Shown one piece after another: positions 1-7,511 of a stretch of DNA of 64,000 nt. The DNA lies in the NCBI RefSeq assembly GCF_014645015.1, contig NZ_BMLC01000002.1:639246-703245 (forward strand), in the 5' to 3' direction. A model generated the notes under the pieces. That model did no database searches and was not told the DNA's origin. It worked only from the letters and a program-made list of their open reading frames with translations. A program made the translations under genes and the position numbers. This stretch comes from Salinibacterium xinjiangense. Lineage in GTDB: Bacteria; Actinomycetota; Actinomycetes; Actinomycetales; Microbacteriaceae. Position 1 is the stretch's first letter, and each line of letters opens with the position of its first letter.

Positions 1-1
1 G

Positions 2-1333
2 TACCCGGAGATCACGGATGCAGGTCTGCATGATGCGGTCGGATCGGCTCATGCTGCCTACACGGAATGGTTGCGAAATGCTCCCGTCGCCTCGCGTGCT
101 GCGTTGATCGCCCGGGTTGCCGAGCTGCACACCGAGCGTCGCGACGAGCTCGCCGACATCATCGTGCGCGAGATGGGCAAGCCACTCGACCAGGCATTCG
201 GTGAGGTGGATTTCGCGGCCGCGATCTACCAGTACTACGCAGACAACGGCGAGGCGTTCCTCGCGGACGAGCCGATCGCGCTCGCTGATGGCGGCGGATC
301 CGCGTTCATCCGACGCGCGGGGCTGGGTGTGCTGCTCGGCATAATGCCGTGGAACTTCCCGTACTACCAGGTCGCCAGGTTCGCGGGCCCGAACATCGTG
401 GTCGGCAATACGATCCTCCTGAAGCACGCTCAGCAGTGTCCGGAATCCGCCGCGGCCATAGCACGCATCTTCGATGACGCCACCGCCGAGGTTGGGGCCC
501 ACGCCGGGGTTTACGTCAACATCTACGCCTCGAACGACCAGATCGCGACGGTCATCGCCGACCCCCGGCTGCAGGGCGTATCGGTCACCGGCTCTGAGCG
601 TGCCGGCGCAGCGGTGGCCGAGCTCGCTGGCAGGCACCTGAAGAAGGTGGTGCTCGAACTCGGGGGCTCAGACCCGTTCATCCTGCTCTCGACCGATGAT
701 CTCGATGCAGCAGTGCAGGATGCGGTCAACGCACGACTCGACAACAACGGGCAGTCGTGCAACGGCGCGAAGCGCTTCATCGTGATCGACTCGCTCTACG
801 ACCAGTTCGCGGCGAAGTTCATCGAGCTCTTCACGGCAGCACAACCCGCAGATCCGATGATGGATGGCACTCTCCTCGGCCCGCTCTCGTCGGCGGCAGC
901 GACCGAACGACTCGACGAGCAGCTCGCACGGGCCGTGGAGCAGGGCGCGACGGTGCTCGCCAGCGGAACGACGAGCGGCAACTTTTTCCCGCCCGCTGTG
1001 CTGGCCGACGTCACGCCCGACATGGACGCCTATCACGAGGAGTTCTTCGGCCCCGTCGCAGCCCTGTACCGGGTGTCGAGCGAGGAGGAGGCCGTGACGC
1101 TCGCCAACGACACTCCCTATGGGCTGGGCTCGTATGTCTACACGACAGACCAGGAGCAGGCGCTGCGGATGGCTGACGCGATGGACGCCGGAATGGTCTG
1201 GATCAACCTCGTGCTGGGCGACTCGGCCGAGCTTCCCTTCGGTGGTGTGAAGCGGTCGGGCTCCGGCCGCGAGATGGGGCGCTTCGCGCTGGAGGAGTTC
1301 GTCAACAAGAAGCTCATCCGCATCGCTGGCTGA
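2..1333 (+). CDS. gabD: NAD(P)-dependent aldehyde dehydrogenase, succinate-semialdehyde type (5' end outside window)
   Basis: The reading frame is open from base 2 to the stop at 1331-1333, so the gene begins left of the window; about 443 residues are visible and the N-terminal tip is missing. The product should oxidise an aldehyde such as succinate semialdehyde with NAD(P)+ in the cytoplasm. Visible family marks are the cofactor/active-site segment LELGGSDPF with its general-base Glu, the catalytic Cys in NNGQSCNGAKRF (codon 758-760), and the C-terminal PFGGVKRSGSGREMG segment. Substrate is inferred from overall similarity to GabD/SSADH proteins and is not certain. The first two thirds recur at 33.3-33.9 kb, fused to terC. 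The next gene-like material downstream is a transposase relic. Confidence 0.9.
   Translation, partial: YPEITDAGLHDAVGSAHAAYTEWLRNAPVASRAALIARVAELHTERRDELADIIVREMGKPLDQAFGEVDFAAAIYQYYADNGEAFLADEPIALADGGGSAFIRRAGLGVLLGIMPWNFPYYQVARFAGPNIVVGNTILLKHAQQCPESAAAIARIFDDATAEVGAHAGVYVNIYASNDQIATVIADPRLQGVSVTGSERAGAAVAELAGRHLKKVVLELGGSDPFILLSTDDLDAAVQDAVNARLDNNGQSCNGAKRFIVIDSLYDQFAAKFIELFTAAQPADPMMDGTLLGPLSSAAATERLDEQLARAVEQGATVLASGTTSGNFFPPAVLADVTPDMDAYHEEFFGPVAALYRVSSEEEAVTLANDTPYGLGSYVYTTDQEQALRMADAMDAGMVWINLVLGDSAELPFGGVKRSGSGREMGRFALEEFVNKKLIRIAG
144..772 (+). repeat. Direct repeat, copy 1 segment a (dehydrogenase part)
   Basis: This stretch is repeated at 33284-33912 (offset 33140). Between the shared GTGCGCGAGATGGGC and the junction I count about 28 base differences in 609 bp (about 95% identity), all silent. 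The homology starts in a GCGAGCTCGCCG-like sequence and ends in AACGG[C/G]GCGAAG. Confidence 0.93.
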
Positions 1334-1372
1334 CCCCCGAGCGGCCGGGGCCGGCTGTTCCTCCCATTGACG

Positions 1373-1985
1373 TTACGTACGCGGTCGATGGGCGATTTGC
1401 CGCCGATGCCGATGCCGATGCCGGTGCCGATAGCGGGTTTGCGGTGATTGTAGCTGTGGACCCAGTCGTCGCAGGTGGCGGCTAGGGCGGCGTCGGAGTT
1501 TCGTTTGCCGTGCTCTGTTTGTTGTCGCTGAGGACCTTGGAGTACACGACCCGAGGGTGGTCATCGATGGTGGAGTGAAGGTAGGCGTATCCGGTCGGGA
1601 CAGAGGCTCGCCGGTTCGTCCTGCTGGCTGTTTCGCCCAGGGTTCTCCAGCCCACCGTCAGGAATCCGGCCAAGTTTCTTCGCGTCGATATGGACCAGCT
1701 CGCCCGGGTTGGCATGCTCGTAGCGGACCAGTCTCGGCATACGAATCGTGAGCCCGGTATTCAGATCGATATGTCCCACCAGCGGCATCCGGTAGCGGGC
1801 GATGACCTCCGACTCCGTCGACGGTGGCAGATGCAGGTGGTAGCCGATGTGGTGCGGACCCCACCCGCGAATGGACCGCAACGCGATAATTTGTCGCCCT
1901 GTCCGCCGACTCGACTGGTTCGGTGAGCTGTGGGGTCGTGACGACCGGTCGGCGGGAGAGCAGCATCTGTGGCGGCCCGCAAAGA
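1373..1985 (-). pseudogene. IS481-family transposase remnant
   Basis: Read on the minus strand, three frames carry pieces of an IS481-type DDE transposase. The N-terminal part holds RSIRGWGPHHIGYHLHLPPS, then HANPGELVHIDAKKLGRIPD. A shifted frame holds GYAYLHSTIDDHPRVVYSK, with the second catalytic Asp region. Near 1373-1480 there is a C-terminal scrap of the type HSYNHRKPAIG..G..PIDR. The middle of the gene, including the last acidic residue, is gone and frames are broken, so it cannot be active. No terminal inverted repeats were recognised. It lies between the aldehyde dehydrogenase and the fur promoter, so the promoter may sit next to the old insertion edge. Confidence 0.8.
1405..1434 (+). 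repeat. GATGCC hexamer microsatellite inside the transposase remnant
   Basis: Three exact GATGCC units followed by GGTGCC and GATAGC. On the minus strand this reads as a Gly-Ile alternation in the transposase C-terminus, so it may have expanded by slippage after the element died. Confidence 0.7.
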
Positions 1986-2001
1986 AGACTTCGGTCTAGA
2001 T

Positions 2002-2029
2002 TTGACTTATTCAAAACAACTGGTAATGT
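2002..2029 (+). promoter_or_regulatory. Promoter of the Fur-family gene, probably leaderless
   Basis: TTGACT (2002-2007) and TAATGT (2024-2029) form -35/-10 elements with a 16-bp spacer. The predicted start of transcription, about 2036-2037, coincides with the ATG at 2037, and no Shine-Dalgarno sequence precedes that ATG. The AT-rich spacer TTATTCAAAACAACTGGTAA is a plausible site for self-binding by the regulator, but I cannot identify a firm Fur box. Confidence 0.6.
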
Positions 2030-2036
2030 TCTTGTT

Positions 2037-2498
2037 ATGACGCAGCTTGATCTCCCCGCATCGGCCACCTTGGCCGATTCAGTTCGTGCTGCCGGCCTGA
2101 AGGTCACTTCTCCACGGCTGGCAGTTCTGACAATGCTGCAAAATGCTCCGCACTCCAGTGCCGAAGATGTCTTCGCCGGTGTGCGGAACGAATTGCCAGG
2201 AACCTCGGTGCAAGCCGTGTACGGAGTTCTGGCTGCGTTTACGGCTGCGGGCCTCGTGCGTCGCATCGATCCGGCAAACTCACCCGCGCTGTTCGAGTGT
2301 CGTGTGGGAGACAATCACCATCACATCCTCTGCGTCAGTTGCGGAGAACTGAAAGATGTCGACTGCGTCATCGGCGCTGCCCCGTGCTTAGCTCCATCTG
2401 ACACCTCGGGCTTCACGGTATACGCGGCCGAAGTTACATTCACCGGACTGTGCGAACCATGCAACAAGCAGCTCGCACTCGAGGATTCTGCAGAGTAA
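2037..2498 (+). CDS. Fur-family metal/peroxide-responsive transcriptional regulator
   Basis: A 153-residue protein of normal Fur/PerR length. The N-terminal winged helix (about residues 10-85) carries GLKVTSPRLAVL and the recognition-helix segment TSVQAVYGVLAAF. The dimerisation/metal domain shows the family signature HHHILCVSCGELKDVDC and a second zinc pair CEPC near the C-terminus, so the structural zinc site is intact. The ATG at 2037 was chosen because it follows a good promoter at leaderless distance; an upstream in-frame extension to 1923 would run through the promoter. I cannot tell whether it senses iron, zinc or peroxide. No katG or siderophore gene is nearby; the downstream neighbour is a small repeat protein it may control. 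Confidence 0.9.
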   Translation: MTQLDLPASATLADSVRAAGLKVTSPRLAVLTMLQNAPHSSAEDVFAGVRNELPGTSVQAVYGVLAAFTAAGLVRRIDPANSPALFECRVGDNHHHILCVSCGELKDVDCVIGAAPCLAPSDTSGFTVYAAEVTFTGLCEPCNKQLALEDSAE

Positions 2499-2675
2499 AA
2501 AATCAGGAGCAATAGCGCTCCCCGCGGTAGTCGGCGTTCATTGCGTCGAACAGCTGCGTTTCTCGCCCTACCGGTCGCGTTTATCGTCGACCGGTCAGGA
2601 CCCGACATCCACCCGTCCATCGCGCCATTAATACTTCATCAACGTCCGACTAACGCCCAAACAAAGGAATACACC

Positions 2676-2930
2676 ATGACGATGACCCATGAAATCGACA
2701 TCTCCACCATCTTCGACCTCATCACGAAAAGCGACTCTGTCACTCCGACCCTCGCCCCGCAGGCGGGTACCTTCGTCACAACGTACGCTCCGTTCGTGTC
2801 GGTCGTGGGAACCTACGTGACAGCGTCACACGGTGCGGCGCCCCGCGATCAGGTGCACGGTCGCTACGTGAGCAATGCCAGCCCCGTCGCAACTGCCGAC
2901 GGTTCTTATGTGACCAGCCAACTCCGCTGA
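2676..2930 (+). CDS. Small protein with four G-x-[FY]-V-[TS] repeats
   Basis: An 84-residue product starting at ATG 2676, preceded by an AAAGGA ribosome site 5-10 bases upstream. After a short helical N-terminus (EIDISTIFDLITKSD) the protein has four spaced copies of a short motif: GTFVTTY, GTYVTAS, GRYVSNA and GSYVTSQ. There are no cysteines, no signal peptide and no membrane segment. The motif array looks like a short beta-strand repeat or a series of peptide units. It is 177 bases downstream of the Fur-family gene on the same strand, so co-regulation is likely. I do not recognise the family's function. Confidence 0.6.
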   Translation: MTMTHEIDISTIFDLITKSDSVTPTLAPQAGTFVTTYAPFVSVVGTYVTASHGAAPRDQVHGRYVSNASPVATADGSYVTSQLR

Positions 2931-3472
2931 TCTCGTAGCGCTTTTACCCGGCGCACGCTACCGCGCAAGCTACCGCACAGGGCGAAAGCCCGGGAGCGAG
3001 CAGTTCGATCGCGTGCTGGCGTGCGCCGGGCCCCGCACCGGTGAAACTGGCAACAAACCACCGCAACAAACCACCGCAACAAACCACCGCAACAAACTCT
3101 CGCGCAGCGTGTTTTGGCGGCACGGCTCTCTGGTGGGGAGATCAGGTCGTCAATTGGCCAAGTGCAGTCGCACCAGATCGTCCGGCCAGCCCATATCGCC
3201 TATCAGCACCAGGGCATCCTCGGCGCATCAGCGGCCGGGGATGTTCCGCTCGCGCTCGACTGGTCCGCGAGCCCACTGAGGGCGCCCGCAACCAGCTTCT
3301 GTAGAAGTTCGATAGCGGGTCATTCCTATGACCATCACCGTCGCGGTACCCGACATCGCGATGCTCGATCGCCTTTCTCCCTCGGGGGACGACGTCGTCA
3401 TGACGGTGTGGATGACAGAGGTCCTCACCCTTTCGCGTTCCGCCACCCACACAACCTCCGCGGGAAGAACGC
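2931..3472. other. Intergenic stretch with repeats and gene debris
   Basis: No complete gene seen. It holds a 13-bp tandem repeat near 3051 and, from 3328, a short start-like stretch that may be the remains of a dehydrogenase gene. The rest looks like degenerated coding DNA without a recognisable family. Confidence 0.5.
3051..3097 (+). repeat. 13-bp tandem repeat, 3.6 units
   Basis: CAACAAACCACCG occurs three times head to tail (3051-3089) followed by CAACAAAC. There are no spacers, so it is not a CRISPR array. Confidence 0.9.
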
Positions 3473-3480
3473 CTAGGCAG
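3328..3480 (+). pseudogene. Possible N-terminal scrap of a D-2-hydroxyacid dehydrogenase-like gene
   Basis: ATG 3328 begins MTITVAVPDIAMLDRLSP, which resembles the first strand-helix of D-isomer 2-hydroxyacid dehydrogenases. The frame then degenerates and runs into the convergent dehydrogenase gene. Only about 30 residues look meaningful, so this is a weak call. Confidence 0.25.
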
Positions 3481-4558
3481 CGACCAGGCGGGCTTCGGCC
3501 AGCCGCTCGGCCGCATCCAGCGTCGTGATCCCCTCGGCCACAGACTCTCGAAAGATGGTTGCGACGGTCTCGCCGATGGCTTCCACCCGCAGGGTGATCG
3601 CCTCAGCGTCAGCGTCGGGTCGCGTCGCCATGTCGAGGTAGATCACGCCACCGCCGTTGACGACGAAGTCTGGCGCCCACAGGATGCCCCGGCCGGCGAG
3701 CTCTGCGGCACCATGACGATAGGCGAGCTGGTTGTTCGCGGCCCCGACCACACCATCGACCTGCAACTCGGCGATCACCTGGGGGCTGAGAGCGCCACCC
3801 AGTCCGCACGGCACAAAGAGGTCGGCATCGACCCGGTGCGCCTCATCGGCGTCGACCCACGTCGCTCCGAGTTCGGCGGCCAGCAACTTCCGGTCGAGAT
3901 TGATGTCGCTGACGGTCAACACGGCGCCGGCCGAGGCAAGGGCTCGAGCAAGCCGACCGCCCACCTGGCCGAGTCCCGAGATCACGATGTGGCGGCCACG
4001 AACATCACGGGAGCCGAACAGGGCCTCGCAGGTGGCGAGAATGCTGGCATACACGCCGGCCGAGGTCGCGTCTGCCGGTTCCCCGACTCCGCCCAGGTCG
4101 GTGGGCAGCCCGCACACGTGCTCGGTGCGCTCGGCCACGATCGCCATCAGTTCTGCGCTTGTACCGACATCCTCTGCCGTCATGTACGCGCCGTTGAGGC
4201 TCTCTATGGCGTCGCCGAGGTCGAGCATCGCATCGCGCTTCTCGGCGTCGGTCAGAGTGACGCCCATGGGCAGGTGGATGACCGATTTGCCTCCTCCGCG
4301 ATTAAGGCCCGCGGCAGAATTCTTCAGTGTCATGGCCGCCGAGAGTCGAAGCGCGTCGGCAACAGCGTCGGTCCAGTGCGGATAGTTCCACATCCGCGCG
4401 CCACCGAGCGCCTGGCCGAGGGCGGTCGAATGAACGGCGACACTGATGACGAGCCCGGATCGCCTGCCGGTCGAGATGAGCACGTTTTCGTGGCCGAACT
4501 CGGCATTCGCGATGAAGGAAGGTGCGGCATCCAGCGTCGTCGGTGGGTGCAGTGTCAT
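3473..4558 (-). CDS. Leu/Val/Phe-type NAD-dependent amino-acid dehydrogenase
   Basis: A 361-residue protein of the Glu/Leu/Phe/Val dehydrogenase superfamily, expected to deaminate a branched-chain or aromatic L-amino acid reversibly to the 2-oxo acid with NAD+. The N-terminal substrate domain has GGARMWNYPHW and the lysine-bearing GLNRGGGKSVI motif. The C-terminal Rossmann domain has VISGLGQVGGRLARAL for the dinucleotide and GAANNQLA. Length fits leucine/valine dehydrogenases rather than the longer glutamate enzymes. It starts at ATG 4558-4556 and is transcribed divergently from the PPOX gene, with about 150 bases between. Exact substrate preference cannot be read from the sequence. Confidence 0.85.
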   Translation of the reverse strand: MTLHPPTTLDAAPSFIANAEFGHENVLISTGRRSGLVISVAVHSTALGQALGGARMWNYPHWTDAVADALRLSAAMTLKNSAAGLNRGGGKSVIHLPMGVTLTDAEKRDAMLDLGDAIESLNGAYMTAEDVGTSAELMAIVAERTEHVCGLPTDLGGVGEPADATSAGVYASILATCEALFGSRDVRGRHIVISGLGQVGGRLARALASAGAVLTVSDINLDRKLLAAELGATWVDADEAHRVDADLFVPCGLGGALSPQVIAELQVDGVVGAANNQLAYRHGAAELAGRGILWAPDFVVNGGGVIYLDMATRPDADAEAITLRVEAIGETVATIFRESVAEGITTLDAAERLAEARLVAA

Positions 4559-4709
4559 GACATTCTCCTGAGTCTGGGCCTCGTGGGCGCATCAGTAATA
4601 ATGGGGTGGAGCAGGGCGCGAGGGTGTGCACCCGAGGTCAGCGTATCGCCATGGAACTCCCGCGTCACCCCTCGCACCGGTGAGGCTCGCGGCGGGTTAT
4701 GGTCGGAAG

Positions 4710-5144
4710 ATGAGCCATGATGCGCAGGATGCCGCTGCCGACCGCTTTCTCAGTTCCGAGGGGCTGCAGTTCGTCACGGACTACCACCTCGCCACCCTGT
4801 CGACGCTCGCCGACGATGGCACCATCCACTCTGTGCCGGTGGGGTTCACCTATGCCGACGGCATCGCCAGGGTGATCACGGGCGGGGGCACCCAGAAGGT
4901 GCTGAACGCGGCGCGCGGGGGAATCGCGACCATCAGCTCGGTGGATCGTGCGAGGTGGCTGACGGTGAGCGGCACCGTGAGCATCCACGAGGATGCGGAC
5001 ACCGTCGCCGATGCGGTCGAGCGCTACGCCGCGCGCTATCGACAACCCAGGGTCAATCCCTTACGCGTAGCCATGCTCGTCGAGGTGAACCGCGCGATGG
5101 GCTCGGCCGGGATGCTTGCGAGCAACCAACCGCAGCGACCCTGA
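4710..5144 (+). CDS. PPOX-class (pyridoxamine-5'-phosphate oxidase-like) flavin/F420-binding protein
   Basis: A 144-residue split-barrel protein. The segment YHLATLSTLADDGTIHSVPV followed by the GTQKVLNAARGG strand-loop is typical of actinobacterial PPOX-class proteins that bind F420 or FMN and reduce small molecules. ATG 4710 gives the usual N-terminus (a short tail, then the FVTDYHLATL strand); earlier in-frame starts would extend into the divergent promoter region. It is a single-gene unit followed about 20 bases later by the terC riboswitch region. Its substrate is unknown. Confidence 0.75.
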   Translation: MSHDAQDAAADRFLSSEGLQFVTDYHLATLSTLADDGTIHSVPVGFTYADGIARVITGGGTQKVLNAARGGIATISSVDRARWLTVSGTVSIHEDADTVADAVERYAARYRQPRVNPLRVAMLVEVNRAMGSAGMLASNQPQRP

Positions 5145-5165
5145 AGGCGCAGTAGGCTGGTTCTA

Positions 5166-5285
5166 GCGAAGGGAAGTATCCCGCCTCGCTGGGTCCGTCA
5201 CGGTGCGCGTCGTCGCTCGCCCGGGCCAGCGGCATCCATCCCACCATCACGGTGCTGACGGCTGCGGGAGAGACTTTCACCTGTC
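5166..5285 (+). promoter_or_regulatory. Probable yybP-ykoY (Mn2+-sensing) riboswitch upstream of terC
   Basis: The leader contains the hallmark 5' segment GAAGGGAAGTA (about 5168-5178), a CCGTCA strand (5195-5200) that pairs with the downstream TGACGG, and the 3' segment GAGACTTTCACC (about 5270-5282). These match the order of the conserved blocks in yybP-ykoY RNAs (GGGGAGUA ... GUCA/UGAC ... AGACCUUUGCC). This class binds Mn2+ and commonly precedes TerC-type exporters, which is exactly the context here. The variable stem between the blocks is GC-rich. Confidence 0.72.
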
Positions 5286-5316
5286 CCCTAACCAACCCTC
5301 CCCTGAACGGAAGTAC

Positions 5317-6327
5317 ATGGAAGCCTCCCTTCCCGTCTGGTTCGAGATCACCTCCTACGTGGTGCTGCTCTCGATCCTCGCGTTCGACCTGATCCTCGCC
5401 TATCGCCGGCCACACGTACCGTCGACGAAAGAATCGGCGATCTGGGTGAGCATCTACGTCGGGCTCGCGCTCGTGTTCGCGCTGCTCATGCTCTGGCAGG
5501 GATCTGTCGACCACGCCGCCGAATTCATTGCCGGCTGGGTGACGGAATACAGCCTCAGCATCGACAATCTGTTCGTGTTTGTCATCATCATGGCGCGGTT
5601 CTCCGTGCCGCGGAAGTATCAGCAGGAAGTGCTGATGGTCGGCATCCTGATCGCGCTCGTGCTGCGCGGGTTGTTCATCCTGGCGGGCGCGGCGCTCATC
5701 GAGAACTTCAGTTTCGTCTTCTACATCTTCGGGCTGTTCCTCGTCTACACCGCGATCCAGCAGGCCCGACAGCACCACGACGACATGGAGCAGCAGGAGA
5801 ACGCCATCATCCAGCTGCTGCGCAAGCGGATCGCGATCTCAGACACCTACAACGGGGCGAAGCTGCGCACCACCATCGACGGTAAGAGAGTTTTCACGCC
5901 GATCCTGGTCGTCTTCGTCGCCCTGGGCATCACCGACCTGGTGTTCGCGCTCGACTCGATCCCCGCGATCTTCGGCATCACGACCGATCCGTTCATCGTC
6001 TTCACCGCGAACATCTTCGCGCTGATGGGTCTGCGCCAGCTGTATTTCCTGCTCGGCGACCTGATCGACAAGCTCGAATACCTTCACTACGGCATCGCCT
6101 TCATCCTGGCCTTCATCGGTGTGAAGCTGTTCTTCCACGCCCTGGCCGAGAACGAACTGCCGTTCATCAACGGTGGGGAGCACGTGGAGTGGGCTCCCGA
6201 GATCTCGACGTGGGCGTCGCTGGCGGTCATCCTGTCGGCGATGACGATCTCCGTGGTCGCGAGCCTGGTCAAAATCCGCATCGACAAGAACCGCGCGAGC
6301 AAATCGACGGAGTCGGTCGACCGCTGA
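5317..6327 (+). CDS. TerC-family integral membrane protein, probable Mn2+ exporter
   Basis: A 336-residue TerC protein starting at ATG 5317 just after the riboswitch-like leader. The two inverted-repeat halves each carry acidic membrane residues: EYSLSIDNLFVFVIIM in the first half and DLVFALDSIPAIFGITT in the second. Hydrophobic segments are spread over the whole length, about eight or nine helices, with a short charged loop (HHDDMEQQEN) in the middle. Members under yybP-ykoY control export manganese, sometimes to supply secreted enzymes, and that role is inferred here. The second half (5863-6327) is duplicated with an identical protein sequence at 33913-34377, where it is fused to a dehydrogenase fragment. 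Confidence 0.9.
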   Translation: MEASLPVWFEITSYVVLLSILAFDLILAYRRPHVPSTKESAIWVSIYVGLALVFALLMLWQGSVDHAAEFIAGWVTEYSLSIDNLFVFVIIMARFSVPRKYQQEVLMVGILIALVLRGLFILAGAALIENFSFVFYIFGLFLVYTAIQQARQHHDDMEQQENAIIQLLRKRIAISDTYNGAKLRTTIDGKRVFTPILVVFVALGITDLVFALDSIPAIFGITTDPFIVFTANIFALMGLRQLYFLLGDLIDKLEYLHYGIAFILAFIGVKLFFHALAENELPFINGGEHVEWAPEISTWASLAVILSAMTISVVASLVKIRIDKNRASKSTESVDR

Positions 6328-6754
6328 CGACGCACCGCACCGAGGCATGGGCAGCACTGCCCATGCCTGCTGGTGCAGGGTTTCTCCCGGCGATTGGTAC
6401 CGTGTAGACACCTGCGTCTCAAGGGTTGCGCAGGGCAAGCGGGGGAGAGCCGGATGTCGGTCGAGATCAGTCGCGAGTTTGCGCTGCCCGGGGTCACGGT
6501 GCGGTTCCGTTTCTCGGGGCACACCGATCGCGGTGCCGTCAGGCGCATCAACGAAGACAGTTTCCTGATGTCTGCCCCGCTGTTCGTGATCGCGGATGGC
6601 ATGGGTGGGCACGCCTTCGGTGACCGGGCCAGCCGGGCGGCCATCGCCGTATTCGCCGATGCGCTCATGGATGGCGCCCCCGCGAGCGCCACCGCCATTC
6701 TCCAGACCGTCACGCGGGCCAACGCTGCGGTGCTCGAACTCTCCGTCGGTAGCG
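5851..6754 (+). repeat. Direct repeat, copy 1 segment b (terC 3' half, spacer, PP2C 5' part)
   Basis: Matches 33901-34803 (offset 28050). Bases 6085-6620 are identical to 34135-34670 without one mismatch over 536 bp, including the non-coding spacer. The flanking parts of the repeat show scattered differences, and homology is lost after about 6754. Confidence 0.95.
6344..6367 (+). terminator. Hairpin after terC
   Basis: GGCATGGGCAG and CTGCCCATGCC form an 11-bp perfect stem with a tiny loop, 17 bases after the terC stop. There is no U-tract, as is usual in high-GC actinobacteria. The same hairpin is present in copy 2 at 34394-34417. Confidence 0.6.
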
Positions 6755-7110
6755 ACGCCCTGTCGGGTACCACGCTGACCGGTGTGGCGTTCGTCGATCT
6801 CGACTCGGCTGGCAACTACCACTGGATGGCCTTCAACGTCGGGGACTCTCGTTCGTACAGCTGGGACGGCCGCACGCTCACCCAGCTCAGCGTCGATCAC
6901 TCTGCCGTGCAGGAGCTCATCGATTCCGGTGTGCTGTCGAAGGCGGAGGCTGAGCGGCACCCGTGGCTTCACCCGTCGCACCGCGGGTCGACGACGACCT
7001 GCACGCGCCTGTTGCGACCGAAACCGTCTCGGCTGAGGTTCCGGCCGCCGTCGACGACGCGACGAGTATCAGCGTCTCCCGTCACACCGCTCCAGCTTGG
7101 TGCCTCGTGA
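6454..7110 (+). pseudogene. PP2C-type protein Ser/Thr phosphatase, 3'-truncated (copy 1)
   Basis: ATG 6454 opens a PP2C protein: metal-binding motifs GHTDRGAVRRINEDSF and VIADGMGGHAFGD are intact, followed by SGTTLTGVAF and NVGDSRSYSWDG. After about residue 170 (EAERHPW, near 6962) the family sequence stops. The frame runs on through unrelated codons to 7110 because the downstream DNA belongs to an FHA gene in another frame. The last third of the catalytic fold, with further metal-ligand aspartates, is missing, so activity is doubtful. An internal deletion has joined the phosphatase gene to the FHA gene. Copy 2 at 34504 was cut at a different point. Confidence 0.8.
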
Positions 7111-7421
7111 TCGAGGGCCGCGAACCGGTTGCCATTGAAGGTCCGCTCTACCTCGGGCGTAATCCTGTCGCTGCTGCCGATCATCCTGAAGCACCTGTGC
7201 TGGTCGTGGATGACGCGTCCAAGTCGATCTCGAAGACGCACGCAATGCTCGAACTCGACGCCGACGGCCTCTGGGTGCACGACCTCGACTCGACCAACGG
7301 CGTCTGGGTGGTGCCGGCCGGGGAGGACGCGACCGAGGTTACACCCGGGCAGCGGATGTCCGTGCCTGCGGGCGCCGACCTCGAACTGGGAGACCTTGTC
7401 ATCCAGGTGGAACAGGGCTAG
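6963..7421 (+). pseudogene. FHA (phosphothreonine-binding) domain remnant, copy 1
   Basis: An open frame from GTG 6963 encodes about 152 residues whose last 90 form an FHA domain: YLGRNPVA, then SISKTHAMLELD and DLDSTNGVWVV, the three core motifs with the Arg and Ser/His phosphopeptide contacts. The first 30 residues look like a linker that belonged to a longer protein (zinc-ribbon/RDD-FHA proteins are common next to leuC in relatives; inferred). It overlaps the PP2C frame after the deletion join. It could be translated by re-initiation, so it may still give a free FHA domain. It is only about three-quarters identical to the copy beside leuC. Confidence 0.7.
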
Positions 7422-7511
7422 CTGGTCTAATTGACATAGTGGCGCATCGATCGGCGCGCAACTCTCGTGGGCCGGAACTGTGCCTACTGGCAGCTAAAAA
7501 GGTGAAGGTAC

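Noticed and set aside
1923..2036. N-terminal extension of the Fur-family protein to 1923
   Set aside because: It would cover the promoter and the transposase edge and adds no family sequence.
2676..2930. RiPP precursor call for the GxYVT repeat protein
   Set aside because: No maturation enzyme, protease or exporter is adjacent and there is no leader/core boundary.
3051..3097. CRISPR-like array
   Set aside because: Units are 13 bp, head to tail with no spacers, and no cas gene is present.
5839..6981. Long minus-strand open frame (about 380 codons) opposite terC and PP2C
   Set aside because: It is the high-GC shadow of two clear coding genes on the plus strand; its Arg/Asp/His-rich translation resembles no protein family. 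The mirror frame at 33808-34806 is the same effect.
7422..7511. TTGACA at 7431 as the island promoter
   Set aside because: No acceptable -10 element lies 16-18 bases downstream.
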